Below are positions 17,657-25,903 of a stretch of DNA of 25,903 nt, in pieces. Made by a program: the position numbers and the translations under genes. Location of the stretch: the NCBI GenBank assembly GCA_036897095.1, contig JAYMSP010002160.1, positions 1 through 25,903 of the forward strand, read 5' to 3'. How positions within the stretch are numbered: position 1 is the first letter of the stretch; every line of letters starts with the position of its first letter. Source of the stretch: Plantago elongata. Its lineage: Eukaryota > Streptophyta > Magnoliopsida > Lamiales > Plantaginaceae. The notes below the pieces were generated by a model that ran no database searches, was not told where the DNA came from, and worked only from the letters and a program-made list of their open reading frames with translations.

Positions 17657-19261
17657 CTAGGTAGGCACAACTTTACTCTCTTCATGTGCCTTGGTCTTTG
17701 TACCAGTATTAGTAAGAGTCAAACTTTCCTCGGGTGTCTCTAACGGAATGCCTTCCACTGATTTATTGGTTTCTTTGAAAAGACTCTTTTTGGAGTTGTC
17801 AAGAATCTCAGTGTTCCCTTTGGTAGTCTCAACTCCTATTGATTTGTTCGAGTTGCATTTGCATTTATTGCAGATATACCTAGAGACTTCCACACGAGTC
17901 CCTTCTTTGGTAATGGTAACTTCAACCAGAGATTCAGTTTTCACTTTTTTAGCCATAGCTCTATCTGAGGCTCCTGGGAATTTCCCACTTTTGCGGGTTT
18001 GGCTCTTCTCTAGTAGCTGTTGCAAAACCTCATGGATTTTCTTGTTATCTTCCTCTAGTTTTCCAATTCTTGAGTCGGCATGGATTCTGTATGCAACAGT
18101 TCCTCGCATGAATGCTCTCGACTCTTCTATGAAACCTTGGAAGTCAATTCCAGTCCGGACCCTCCAGGTGGTATATCGTTATTGACTTTTTGGGCAGGGT
18201 TTTCACAGTTGTCATTGGAATAGTTCAAGAGGGAGCGATCTCCTTGCCTGTTGAATTGGTTAAAACGATTATTGGGAGGTCCTTGAAATCCTCCTCTTTG
18301 TCCATTGAAGTTATTGTTTCTTCTCATCCAATATCCAGGTCTACCATTCGGACCTTGTTGAACCCAAAATAATTCCTCGGGATCATCCTGTCCTTGCGAC
18401 CTCTTTGTTTCTTGTGCTAGCTCATACCGACACATGTTAGCTCCATGTCCTGAATTTTTGAATACTCCACAGATCTCAGTGGATAGACCGTGGTTACCAT
18501 TCAATGCTTAAGCTTTGAGTAGCTGAATTTTCCTGGTGTGCATAGCAAGGTCAGTGTTTGGACTTTGTTCTTGTTCATAGGTGGCATTCACTTCACCTCT
18601 TTGTCCCCTGGTATTCTTTATTGGGTTTCTGTGCTGGTTATTTTGTGCCAGCTTTGCTATTTTATCTCTCAAGGCTTCCGCGATCAATTCCATCATATCT
18701 CCCCCACATGTGACTTCAATGAGAGTCTGCTGATTTTCATGCAATCCTTCAATGAAGTATTGATTTAAATCAACAAGAGTGAACCTGTGGTGGGGTCATT
18801 GAGTCAGCAATCCTTTTAAACGATCTCATGCATCATAGAGGGATTCGTCATACATCTAGGTGAAGTAGCTAATCTGTTGTCGAATCGCCGAGGTCTTTGA
18901 TTATGGATAGTACTTTTGCATAAAAGGCCTCATAAATCTGTGCCTAGGTGATGATGCTTCCTTCGTCCAAGCCATTCATCCATGTACTGGCTTTATCACT
19001 TAAGCTCATTGGGAATACCTTCATGCTCAAGTCATTGTCACTTATTCCTTCGATCTTTGTTAGACTTCCAATGAATAGTTCTAGCTCGTGAAGGAATTCC
19101 ATGACATCCTCATTCTTATGCCCGTAGAATCTTGGTATCATGTTCATGAGGTATCCTTTGATGTCAAAATTCCAGACATGATTAGGCACAACAATACTAG
19201 GTTGTTGTCTGCCTGGTGGTGGTCTCACAATAACAACCATGGAAGGTGGATTTTTCGCCAT
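17657..19261 (-). pseudogene. Broken gag of element C (Athila/Tat-like)
   Basis: Starts at ATG 19261-19259 (MAKNPPSMVVIV). The first 105 codons contain the Ty3/gypsy capsid-type region (FYGHKNEDVMEFLHEL, FPMSLSDKASTWMNGL). Stops or shifts follow: TAG 18946-18944, a one-base insertion in a T run near 18925, TAA 18903-18901, TAG 18858-18856, TGA 18828-18826, TGA 18798-18796, TAA 18510-18508, and another shift near 18110-18127. The middle has a Gly/Asn/Arg-rich stretch (MRRNNNFNGQRGGFQGPP) and a degraded Cys/His cluster (18471-18430) lacking normal CCHC spacing. The last 150 codons are Lys/Glu/Thr-rich and link to protease. Gag would form the particle core and package RNA; this copy cannot encode it. 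Confidence 0.7.
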
Positions 19262-19496
19262 TGTAATTTCTCACTCTAAGTTTGCTTGGAGAGTTTGTGT
19301 GTTTCCTTCATTGAGTCTCCTCTGTCTGATGCAGTGCTTATCTATTTCGTCTACGAAAGGGGCTATAGAGATTCAAGACCTCGCCTCCCGTCCTTAGCTG
19401 CAGTTGTTAGTCTAAGCTAAAGAGTAGAAGAATATAAACAATATATAAATATATAATTTTATTTTCCAATTCCGGAAAACCAAACAAAGGAGTTAA

Positions 19497-19515
19497 GTCA
19501 CCGGTAGCGGCGCAA
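19497..19515 (-). other. Primer-binding site of element C (tRNA-Asp type)
   Basis: The minus strand reads TTGCGCCGCTACCGGTGAC, matching the plant tRNA-Asp primer-binding sequence used by Athila/Tat elements (TGGCGCCGTTGCCGGGGAC) at 15 of 19 positions. It lies 7 nt from the LTR end at 19523 and about 235 nt ahead of gag. Confidence 0.65.
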
Positions 19516-19522
19516 AAACATT

Positions 19523-19711
19523 TGTCAAATCAGAGTTTTATATTTATTTATTTTTATGCCAGATTCAAATCCAGATACTAAATTAAAACTTTAGTATAAT
19601 GGAAATAACTAGAGGTGGATCTCTTAGGACTTAACCAGCTGTTGCTTTGGCTTATGGAATTTAGTAAATAGAATTATGTGTAAAAGGAAGGAGATGAGAG
19701 AAGAGAGAGAG

Positions 19712-19753
<42 letters not shown>

Positions 19754-19771
19754 TGTGTGTGTGTGTGTGTG
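19523..19771 (-). repeat. 5' LTR of element C, part left of element D
   Basis: Starts TGTCAAATCAGAG and is clearly homologous to 10421-10655 in the 3' LTR, including GTGTAAAAGGAAGGAGATGAG and the GA repeat. It then passes into (GT)n at 19751-19774 and stops at the LTR of element D. The rest of this LTR should continue to the right of the window. Confidence 0.7.
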
Positions 19772-19774
19772 TGT
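19715..19774. repeat. (GA)n to (GT)n compound microsatellite at insertion junction
   Basis: A pure GA run (19715-19751) switches to GT (19751-19774), the last bases merging with the TG that starts the LTR of element D. The 3' LTR copy has GA but no GT run. Confidence 0.85.
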
Positions 19775-20486
19775 TAGGAATATCTGTTAGTATTTTTGAT
19801 AAATCACCATATGACTTATCTTTAGTACAAAAAGGTGACTAGTACTCTTGGTTCACTTGAACATTGTAAAAGAGGAAATCACTTATTATGTTAGTCTAGT
19901 TAAACTTGTAATATGATAATTAGGTCTCTGATGTAATTTTATATTTCTGAGAAGGACATGAAGAAGGATCCTAGCAATGGATTTTAATCGAAGATTTTGA
20001 AGACTGCAGATTGCACAAGTTTATGAAGACATTAATGTTTAGTCTCCTCAGATAGACTATGATCAGAAATCATACTGTTTAGTGCATTTGTTGCACATAA
20101 CATGTCTCCGAGCATATAATATCATTGAGTAAAAAAGGAGCATGTATGCTTTCTGAAGCTCATTTGTCCGTTGATTCTAAAAGACAAGAAATAGTACAGT
20201 GCATTAATTACACCGGCTGAAAAGTCGCTCAATGCATAGTCCTCTCTGAAAAATGAGAAAGGGACTTGTGAGTACTCATTTCAAGATATCAACGGATTGA
20301 ATGTTGAGAAGGTCTAACGGATACTATTCAAACGACTGTCAAATTCATCTATAAATATCACCACTTAGAAGCTGAGAAATACACGGATGAATTACGCTCT
20401 TACTTTCATATCAAGCAAGTATTCTCTCAAGCATTCATACTACCATTCTCCAAGCTTACTATTGCGACCATCAAGCTCGAAGAGGC
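19772..20486 (+). repeat. LTR copy 1 of element D, 3' truncated
   Basis: Homologous to 21536-22233. Homology ends at CATCAAGCTCGAAG; the next bases are already the ORF. The primer-binding site and the rest of U5 are missing, so there is a deletion at about 20486. TATA box at 20350-20357. Confidence 0.7.
20350..20357 (+). promoter_or_regulatory. TATA box, LTR copy 1
   Basis: CTATAAATATCACC, followed by the conserved CACTTAGAAGCTGAGAAATACAC, which probably marks the start of R. The same arrangement occurs at 22100-22107 in LTR copy 2. Confidence 0.6.
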
Positions 20487-21483
20487 TGCAAATGACAAGA
20501 TAGAGGACTGCCCCTCTTCTTTCATTTTGGGAGACATCAGAACCAAACACCTCTTTGAGCACTGAAATGTGCTTGCCAACATCCTGCATAGGTGCTTTGA
20601 TGGCAACAAAGGAGGAATTGACCAAATCAGTCTGGAGTAGTGGATGATTATGAGCATTCTCCAGAAAGGGTTGAATGATAGGGACAACCTCTTTAATGGG
20701 GAGAAGTATACCTTCATGAAGTTTGTGAATAGGGTCGAAGAATTTGAACCCAAGATAGTCAAGGGCCGTGCTGTATGTGAATGATTTTGGAGAAATTTTG
20801 GATCAAACATGCACTATGGCCTGAAGATCTGCTACATTTTGGAGAAATTTGGAGTAGTGCTCAGAGAGCACATGGACATCCCAGTGACCAACACAATGTA
20901 CCGACAAACTCATGAGGAAGCCTTGAAAAAGGTTGCCATAGATGAGTTGGTTGCTCAGGGAGAAGGGGTATCTGTAGAGATACAGGTTGAGGTCCAAATC
21001 ACCAAGAAGCCAACGGCCAAGAAACCTAGGACAAAGAAGAGGGTGCAAATTATAATGGATGACACTCCTCAACCAGAAAGGGCAACACAAGATTTTGAAG
21101 CCTAACAACACCTTCCCGTCCAGAAAGACTCCAGCTCAGAAAGGACATCTTTGAGCTTAGGAAAAATGCAAGAGTTGTCCGTGAATGATTTCAATGAGAT
21201 TGATGAGTCGGTCCCAAATATTGATGAAGACTCAGAAGATGATCTCCCACTCCAAACGGTACTAAAGAGATCACATATAGATACTCATGGTGGAGCCTCT
21301 AGCTCATTCCCACTGACCAAGAGAGTTAAGGATGCTGAAGATGCAATCCCAAAAAGGTCAGGTGAAGATGTCACACCCCAACAAGTTGATGAAGGCTTGG
21401 CAGTGGATGACAGAATGATGGAAGATTCTGACATTGCTTCCACATTAAAGTTTCCAGACTGCGCAGGTTCCTTAACTCTATGA
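20487..21483 (+). pseudogene. Broken ORF between LTR copies 1 and 2, unknown function
   Basis: One reading frame (that of 20809-21105 and 21151-21483) is protein-like throughout but interrupted by TGA 20563-20565, TAG 20638-20640, TGA 20782-20784 and TAA 21103-21105. It begins near EEAANDKIEDCPSSFILGD, has a region with MHYGLKICYILEKFGVVLRE, a Lys-rich segment (ITKKPTAKKPRTKKR), and an acidic Ser/Asp/Glu-rich C-terminus. It has no CCHC, protease, integrase or reverse transcriptase motif. Its place just before an LTR and polypurine tract is where some Sireviruses carry an extra, sometimes called envelope-like, ORF. That is inference from position; no signal peptide or membrane segment is visible. 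Confidence 0.45.
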
Positions 21484-21535
21484 GAGGGATCAAACTGAGA
21501 TGGGTACTCAGAATGATCATATGGAGGGAAGGTCT
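21484..21535 (+). promoter_or_regulatory. Spacer with polypurine tract before LTR copy 2
   Basis: ATGGAGGGAAGG at 21521-21532 lies 4 nt before the LTR start. It is the purine-rich plus-strand primer expected upstream of a 3' LTR, so LTR copy 2 serves as the 3' LTR of the left unit. Confidence 0.5.
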
Positions 21536-22961
21536 TTTTAGGAATATCTGTTAGTATTTTTGATCAATCACCATGTGACTTATCTTTAGTACAAAGAGGT
21601 GACTAGTACTCTTAGTTCACTTGAACATTGTAAAAGAGGAAATCACTTAGTATGATAGTCTAGTTAAACTTGCAATAGGATTATGAGGCCTCTAAGTGTA
21701 ATTTTATATTTTGAGAAGGCCATGAAGAAGGATCCTAGCAATGGATTTTAATTGAAGATTTGAAGACTAAAAATTGCAAAAGTTTGATGAAGACATAAGG
21801 TTTAGTCTCCTCAGATAGACTATGTCAAGAAAGCATATTGTATAGTGCAAATATTGCACATAACAAGTCTTTGAACATATGACATCATCGAGTCAAGGAG
21901 CATGCTAAAGGCTCATGTGTCCGTTGAGACTACATGACAAGAAATAGTACAGTGCATTTATTACACTGGTTGAAAAGTCGATCGATGCATAGTCCTCTAT
22001 GAAAATGAGAAAGGGACTTATGTGTACACATTTAGAGATATCAACGCATTGAATTTTGAGAAGGTCAAAACGGTACTATTCAAACAACTCTCATTCATCT
22101 ATAAATATTACCACTTAGAAGCTGAGAAATACACACACAAACTATACTCATATCTACTTATCAAGCAAGTACTCTCAAGCATTCATACTACCATTCTCCA
22201 AGATTTCTGTTGCGACCAAAGCTCGAAGAATCACTAGTAGTTCTAATTGTCCTGAATCTATAGCAAGAGATTGTCATTCGTGGAAGAGTTGAACTTTCGG
22301 ATACCCTTTCTAAAGCTCATTCTCCAGAACGGATACCAATTACTTGGGTTAGAAAGGAGAACCTACCATATACTGTATAAGTATATCAAGTAGTGTCATC
22401 TCTTCAAGCTCTCTGAAAACATAGCTGAAAAGTTATAAGAGAAGCTTACTTGACAATCATCATATAACCAACACCATCAAGGCGTGGAGTACATGAAGTA
22501 CTTGGTTTGGAAAATCAAGGAAAAGCTCCAAGGTTATCTTGAGAACAAGAAATACTTGGCTTGAGGAGCTAAAACTCAGGGGGAACATTTGGTTGTGAAC
22601 CATTTGTTTGTAGGGATCTTTGAATATGATTTATTGTAAGGTGAACTAAATTATCTGTTCTAGTGAATTCTATGTCTCAGAAAGGCTGAGTGAATTAGTT
22701 GGAAGATTACGCCACCTCCAGATACAACTATAAACTGCTGTGTTGTTTACTTTATTGTACTTACATTCCAGCATAACACACTACACACACACATTATTAA
22801 TGGAAAGCACAATCACATGTATCTATCGCTTAAGTCTTCCGATCTTTGAATTTAAGTATCAAAAACCTCACAGTTTCTAAGAAAGACTGTTTCTCAATAA
22901 AAGTTTGAAAAGACTATTCACCCCCCTCTAGTCTTTTCCTTTGCCGTTATCTGGACCAACA
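21536..22961 (+). repeat. LTR copy 2 of element D, full length
   Basis: About 1.43 kb, from TTTTAGGAATATC (first bases changed from TGTTAGG) to CTGGACCAACA at 22961, directly followed by the primer-binding site. TATA at 22100-22107. Near the end it has TTCACCCCCCTCTAG (22917-22931), common in Sirevirus leaders. An oddity is CTCAGGGGGAACA at about 22575-22587, a polypurine-like word normally found outside LTRs. LTR copy 1 cannot confirm the part beyond 22233. Confidence 0.65.
22100..22107 (+). promoter_or_regulatory. TATA box, LTR copy 2
   Basis: CTATAAATATTACC, matching the position and context in LTR copy 1. Confidence 0.6.
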
Positions 22962-22963
22962 AG

Positions 22964-22976
22964 TGGTATCAGAGAG
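22964..22976 (+). other. Primer-binding site of element D (initiator tRNA-Met)
   Basis: TGGTATCAGAGAG matches the plant initiator-Met primer-binding sequence at the first 11 positions and starts 2 nt after the LTR end. It makes LTR copy 2 the 5' LTR of the right unit. Confidence 0.85.
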
Positions 22977-23077
22977 GGAGGTTCCCAAGCCTTCTGCACT
23001 GAACCTCGATCCCCATATAGGTAAAGGTTATTGTCACTTTCCGAGGACGTTTTAATTGTGTGATTAAGTATGCAGGT

Positions 23078-25359
23078 ATGTCTCTGAGTGATGCTCCGGT
23101 TCTTATACCTGAGAATTAAGAGATATGGAAGAACAACATGATGCTGCATTTTGAAGCAATTATTGATGATATGATTTATGTCATCAAGGAAGGACCAATC
23201 AAAATTAGACAACTCAAACATGTTATTGGAGTATCTGATGGTCGAAGAAACGCTGATGCTGAAGGTAGTGACACTTTTACTAGTGATAGTGATCGTGTTG
23301 CTGCTGGACAGGTTGAGTATGAAAATAAACCTCATGAACTCTGCACATCGGAAGATGCCAAGAGACACAGGTCTGGCAATTGACTGAAGAAATCTATGTC
23401 GGAACTCAGAAAACCAAAGAAAACAAGTTCGAAGTTCTGAAGTTAAAATTCCAAAACTTCAAATAGGGTCCCTCTGAAACGCAGAAAGAACTTGATTTTC
23501 TGTCTACTAATCTCATGAGTGATATGGCTGCACTTGGAGAAAGTGACAGATACTCAAATTCTTAGAAGGTAAAAACCATCGTCAGAAGTTTGAACCAGAA
23601 TTGGGAGCATACCCAGTACTTTTATTTCAATCATGAAATGCCCCAAATCACTCAAGTGGAACTCTTTTCACGTTTAGCCACTGTAAACTATGAGACAACC
23701 CAACAAGGATTGCCTGTAGCTGAAAAGCTACAGAGTATTGCTCTAGTTACCCACGGTACTTCTGAAAAGAAGGATACCAAGGAAGTGTCTGAAGAAAATG
23801 TGTCACATGAAGAAATATGTGAGTCAAGAGATTGAAAGGAGAAAAGCTAAAGAGAAGCTGAAAAAGCATCTCGGCCCAAACTACCATCAGTAAAAGAACA
23901 TCGAAATGAACAACTCTCTGAACAACCTTGCTCAGAAAGCGGTTAGTACTGATGTTGTTGAAGTTGGGAATGATATATGCTTCTATTGTCAGAAACCTGG
24001 TCACTTCAAACGTGATTGCCTTGCTTTTAACAGGCTTAAGACGGGTGACAAAAAGGAGTGTAGAACATTCAAAAGAACTCAGAGGGCATTGATCATTGAA
24101 GAGATAAAGAAGATTCCAATTCAACTTGATGCTCTGGATATTGAGTCTGATTCTGAAGATGAGGATTCAGAGGACTCAAAATTACCATCACCATAATTGT
24201 GCGGGATTACTCACGATGTTATCGATTTTAGCCTTAAGAAGAATGATTTGTGTGGAGTTGCTAAGATAGTAGGACCTGACATCTCCAACACTGAAGAATG
24301 TCCCATGGCTGATGAGGCAATAAACACATCACAATTCTTGTACTATGAAAGTGACGATGATGGCATAAAGGATTTGGAATTGGTCAAAAGTGAACTTAAT
24401 CGATATGAGAAAGAATTTTTGGTACTTAAGTCAAAGAACAAAATTCTGGAAGAATGCAAAGAAACTCTTGAAAAATAGATTTCTGATTTGACCAAGGTAT
24501 CTGTGATTAAGGACGCTGAAATAGCAATTCTGAAGTCTCAAATATTGGAGAATGAAAATCCTCATGAGTTAGCCTTGAATGAGCTAAATGGGAAAATGAG
24601 GAAACTGCTTTCTGAAAATGAAAAACTTAGAAAGAAGGAAGTTTCTTTCAAATCATTTGTCAAAGCTAGTGACACTCTCATGGAGGTTCAATCAAATTTG
24701 AGAGACCCTTCTGAGAAAGGAGGACTTGGACTTGATGCCCAATCAAGTAATTCCACTCCTCTGAAAAAGAGTGATGGAAGGTTGAACTTTGTGAAAAGTC
24801 AACATAAAGGTTCCAAACAAACCTATCGTATTGGTCAGAAAGTTAAGGTTCTTGTCGAAGGTAAAGCAGTTGCGTCCAAACCTTTGAAGGAACAACAAGT
24901 CTCAAAGAAATTGTGGAAAAGGTTTCTGAAAAGAAACATGATCCTTTGACTTGTGATCATCCACAATGTTGTATCACTAGGAAGGGAAGCCTCGCCGGTT
25001 TGCGTGTATTTCCTACTGTACCATTCTATGGATATAGGGATGATGCAGATAATAGTGAGGTTGCTGAAAATCGTGTTCAGAAAGCTAATGGTGCTCGAAA
25101 TGGTATGGACTATCGTTCTATCGGAAAGGTCCTAATGCAACAATATGAGGAAGGACATGAACGTTTGTGGAAAGCTAGAATTGCTTATAGCAATTATCAG
25201 AAGTGGAAGCAATCCCAAGCCACTAAAAATCTGAACGCCAGGGCTAGAAGAAACTTGGCCAGGAAGACTAAGCTTGCTGAAAAGCAAACTCAGAAACCTA
25301 ACAGGTCTCTGAAGCGACTACGAGGAACACCAAGGAACATTGTTTGGAATATATTTTAG
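23078..25359 (+). pseudogene. Broken gag of element D with CCHC knuckle and coiled coil
   Basis: Starts at ATG 23078 (MSLSDAPVLIPEN), then TAA 23117-23119. The same frame continues with IWKNNMMLHFEAI, typical of copia Gag N-termini, to a stop at 23383. After a shift, MSDMAALGE and KVKTIVRSL appear with two more stops, then the frame 23590-23835. From 23906 one frame holds the knuckle CFYCQKPGHFKRDC (23978-24019, canonical CX2CX4HX4C) and an acidic Ser/Asp stretch, with stops at 24194-24196 and 24476-24478. A Leu/Glu/Lys-rich coiled-coil region follows (about 24380-24660), a Sirevirus Gag hallmark. A shift near 24910-24950 leads to a basic C-terminal part that runs 19 nt into LTR copy 3. No protease follows. 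Confidence 0.7.
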
Positions 25360-25903
25360 TATTTTTGATCTATCACCATATGACTTATCTTTAGTACAGA
25401 AAGGTGACTAGTACTCTTAGTTCACTTGAACATTGTAAAAGAGGAAATCACTTAGTATGTTAGTCTAGTTAAACTTGTATTAGGATTTTTAGGTCTTTGA
25501 ATGTAATTTTATATTTTGAGAAGGCCATGAATAAGGATCCTAGCAATGGATTTTAATCGAAGATTTGAAGACTGAAGATTGCACAAGTTTGATGAAGACA
25601 TTAGGGTTAGTCACCTAAGATAGACTATGTTCAGAAAACATATTGTATAGTGCAAATGACACATTACATGTCTTTGAATATATGACATCATTGAGTCAAG
25701 GAGCATGCTAGCTTTGAGAAAGGCTCATATGTCCGTTGAGAATACATGACAAAGAAATAGTACAATGCATTAATTACACCGACTGAAAAGTCGATCAAGC
25801 TTAGTCCTCTTTGAAAATTGAGAAATGGACTTCTGAGTACTTATTTCGAGATATCAACGGATTGAATTATGAGAAGGTCTAACGGATACTATTCAAACGA
25901 CTC
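25341..25903 (+). repeat. LTR copy 3 of element D, cut by window edge
   Basis: Begins TGTTTGGAATATATTTTAG and is homologous to the first 560 nt or so of LTR copies 1 and 2; the window ends shortly before the TATA box. The sequence just before it (CACCAAGGAACA) is a poor polypurine tract and gag coding runs right up to it, so a deletion removed everything between gag and this LTR. Confidence 0.75.

Larger units (their letters stand above)
10421..19771 (-). mobile_element. Element C: Athila/Tat-like non-autonomous retrotransposon
   Basis: Order on the minus strand: 5' LTR start (19523 upward, interrupted by element D), tRNA-Asp-like primer-binding site (19497-19515), gag (19261-17657), protease (about 17560-17065), palindromes and polypyrimidine leader, second ORF (16344-14726) with a hAT-like insertion, 70-codon ORF (13736-13524), hairpin and polypurine tract (13302-13265), 3' LTR (13264-10421). 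Reverse transcriptase, RNase H and integrase are absent. All ORFs are broken. The 5' LTR and 3' LTR share about 230 nt, including the GA-rich part. The element lies inside element B, its 3' LTR abutting B's protease region at 10420/10421. Confidence 0.75.
19772..25903 (+). mobile_element. Element D: Sirevirus-like Ty1/copia assembly with three LTRs
   Basis: Plus orientation. LTR copies start at 19772, 21536 and 25341, each beginning TGTTAGGAATATC or a variant. Between the first two lies a broken ORF of unknown function (20487-21483) ending in a polypurine tract; between the second and third lie a primer-binding site and broken gag (22964-25340). No protease, integrase, reverse transcriptase or RNase H is seen. 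A long gag with CCHC knuckle and coiled-coil extension, initiator-Met priming, and a leader containing TTCACCCCCCTCTAG fit the plant-specific Sirevirus lineage. The assembly is inserted in the 5' LTR of element C and continues past the window. Confidence 0.7.

Noticed and set aside
17691..18185. 164-codon plus-strand frame antisense to gag
   Set aside because: Shadow of the gag-protease linker coding on the minus strand, which has the matching family features.
20427..21111. Minus-strand frames over the extra ORF of element D
   Set aside because: The plus frame is continuous apart from four stops and agrees with the orientation of the LTRs and polypurine tract.
22928..23368. 146-codon minus-strand frame
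   Set aside because: Antisense to the LTR end, primer-binding site and gag start of element D, which explain the sequence.

Overview
This window reads as heterochromatic, repeat-dense DNA of a flowering plant, probably a eudicot. It is AT-rich, codes in eukaryotic style with no operons or ribosome binding sites, and is built almost entirely from plant LTR retrotransposons and their relics. These carry primer-binding sites for plant initiator tRNA-Met and tRNA-Asp, polypurine tracts and TATA boxes inside LTRs. I found no intact, clearly host-type gene. The only candidate is a 5'-partial reading frame on the minus strand at the left edge (1-442), with a possible 5' UTR intron. I cannot name the species.

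Layout from left to right. 1-870: partial unknown gene and its upstream DNA. 870-4000: no gene; it contains a degenerate tandem repeat (about 1383-1820), a GC-richer unassigned stretch (about 1960-3010) and AT-rich DNA that probably belongs to the interior of the next element. 4004-7373 ('element A', minus): an initiator-Met primer-binding site next to a long LTR whose ends form an extended inverted repeat. This LTR is split by a TRIM-like array, LTR-internal-LTR-internal-LTR, at 4934-5958. 7374-10420 ('element B', minus): a partial Athila/Tat-like Ty3/gypsy element with a protease fragment and a second ORF resembling the 'putative plant transposon protein' domain. 10421-19771 ('element C', minus): a second, diverged member of the same family, with its 3' LTR (10421-13264), polypurine tract, interior with gag, protease and the second ORF, a tRNA-Asp-like primer-binding site, and the start of its 5' LTR. 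A hAT-like element (15632-16270) sits in its second ORF. 19772-25903 ('element D', plus): a Sirevirus-like Ty1/copia assembly with three LTR copies, a broken gag with a CCHC knuckle, and a separate broken ORF. It lies inside the 5' LTR of C and runs off the window.

The insertions give a relative order. B is oldest: A cuts it on the left and C abuts it on the right, inside its protease region. C was then hit by the hAT-like element and by D, and A was hit by the TRIM array.

The most unusual content is the B/C family. Both copies lack reverse transcriptase, RNase H and integrase, and both have the same substitute architecture: gag-protease ending at a matching stop, an identical 20-nt motif, about 0.7 kb of noncoding DNA with GC-rich palindromes and a polypyrimidine leader, and then the second ORF. 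That points to an old non-autonomous lineage rather than two independent deletions. Every retroelement ORF seen here is broken by stops or frameshifts.
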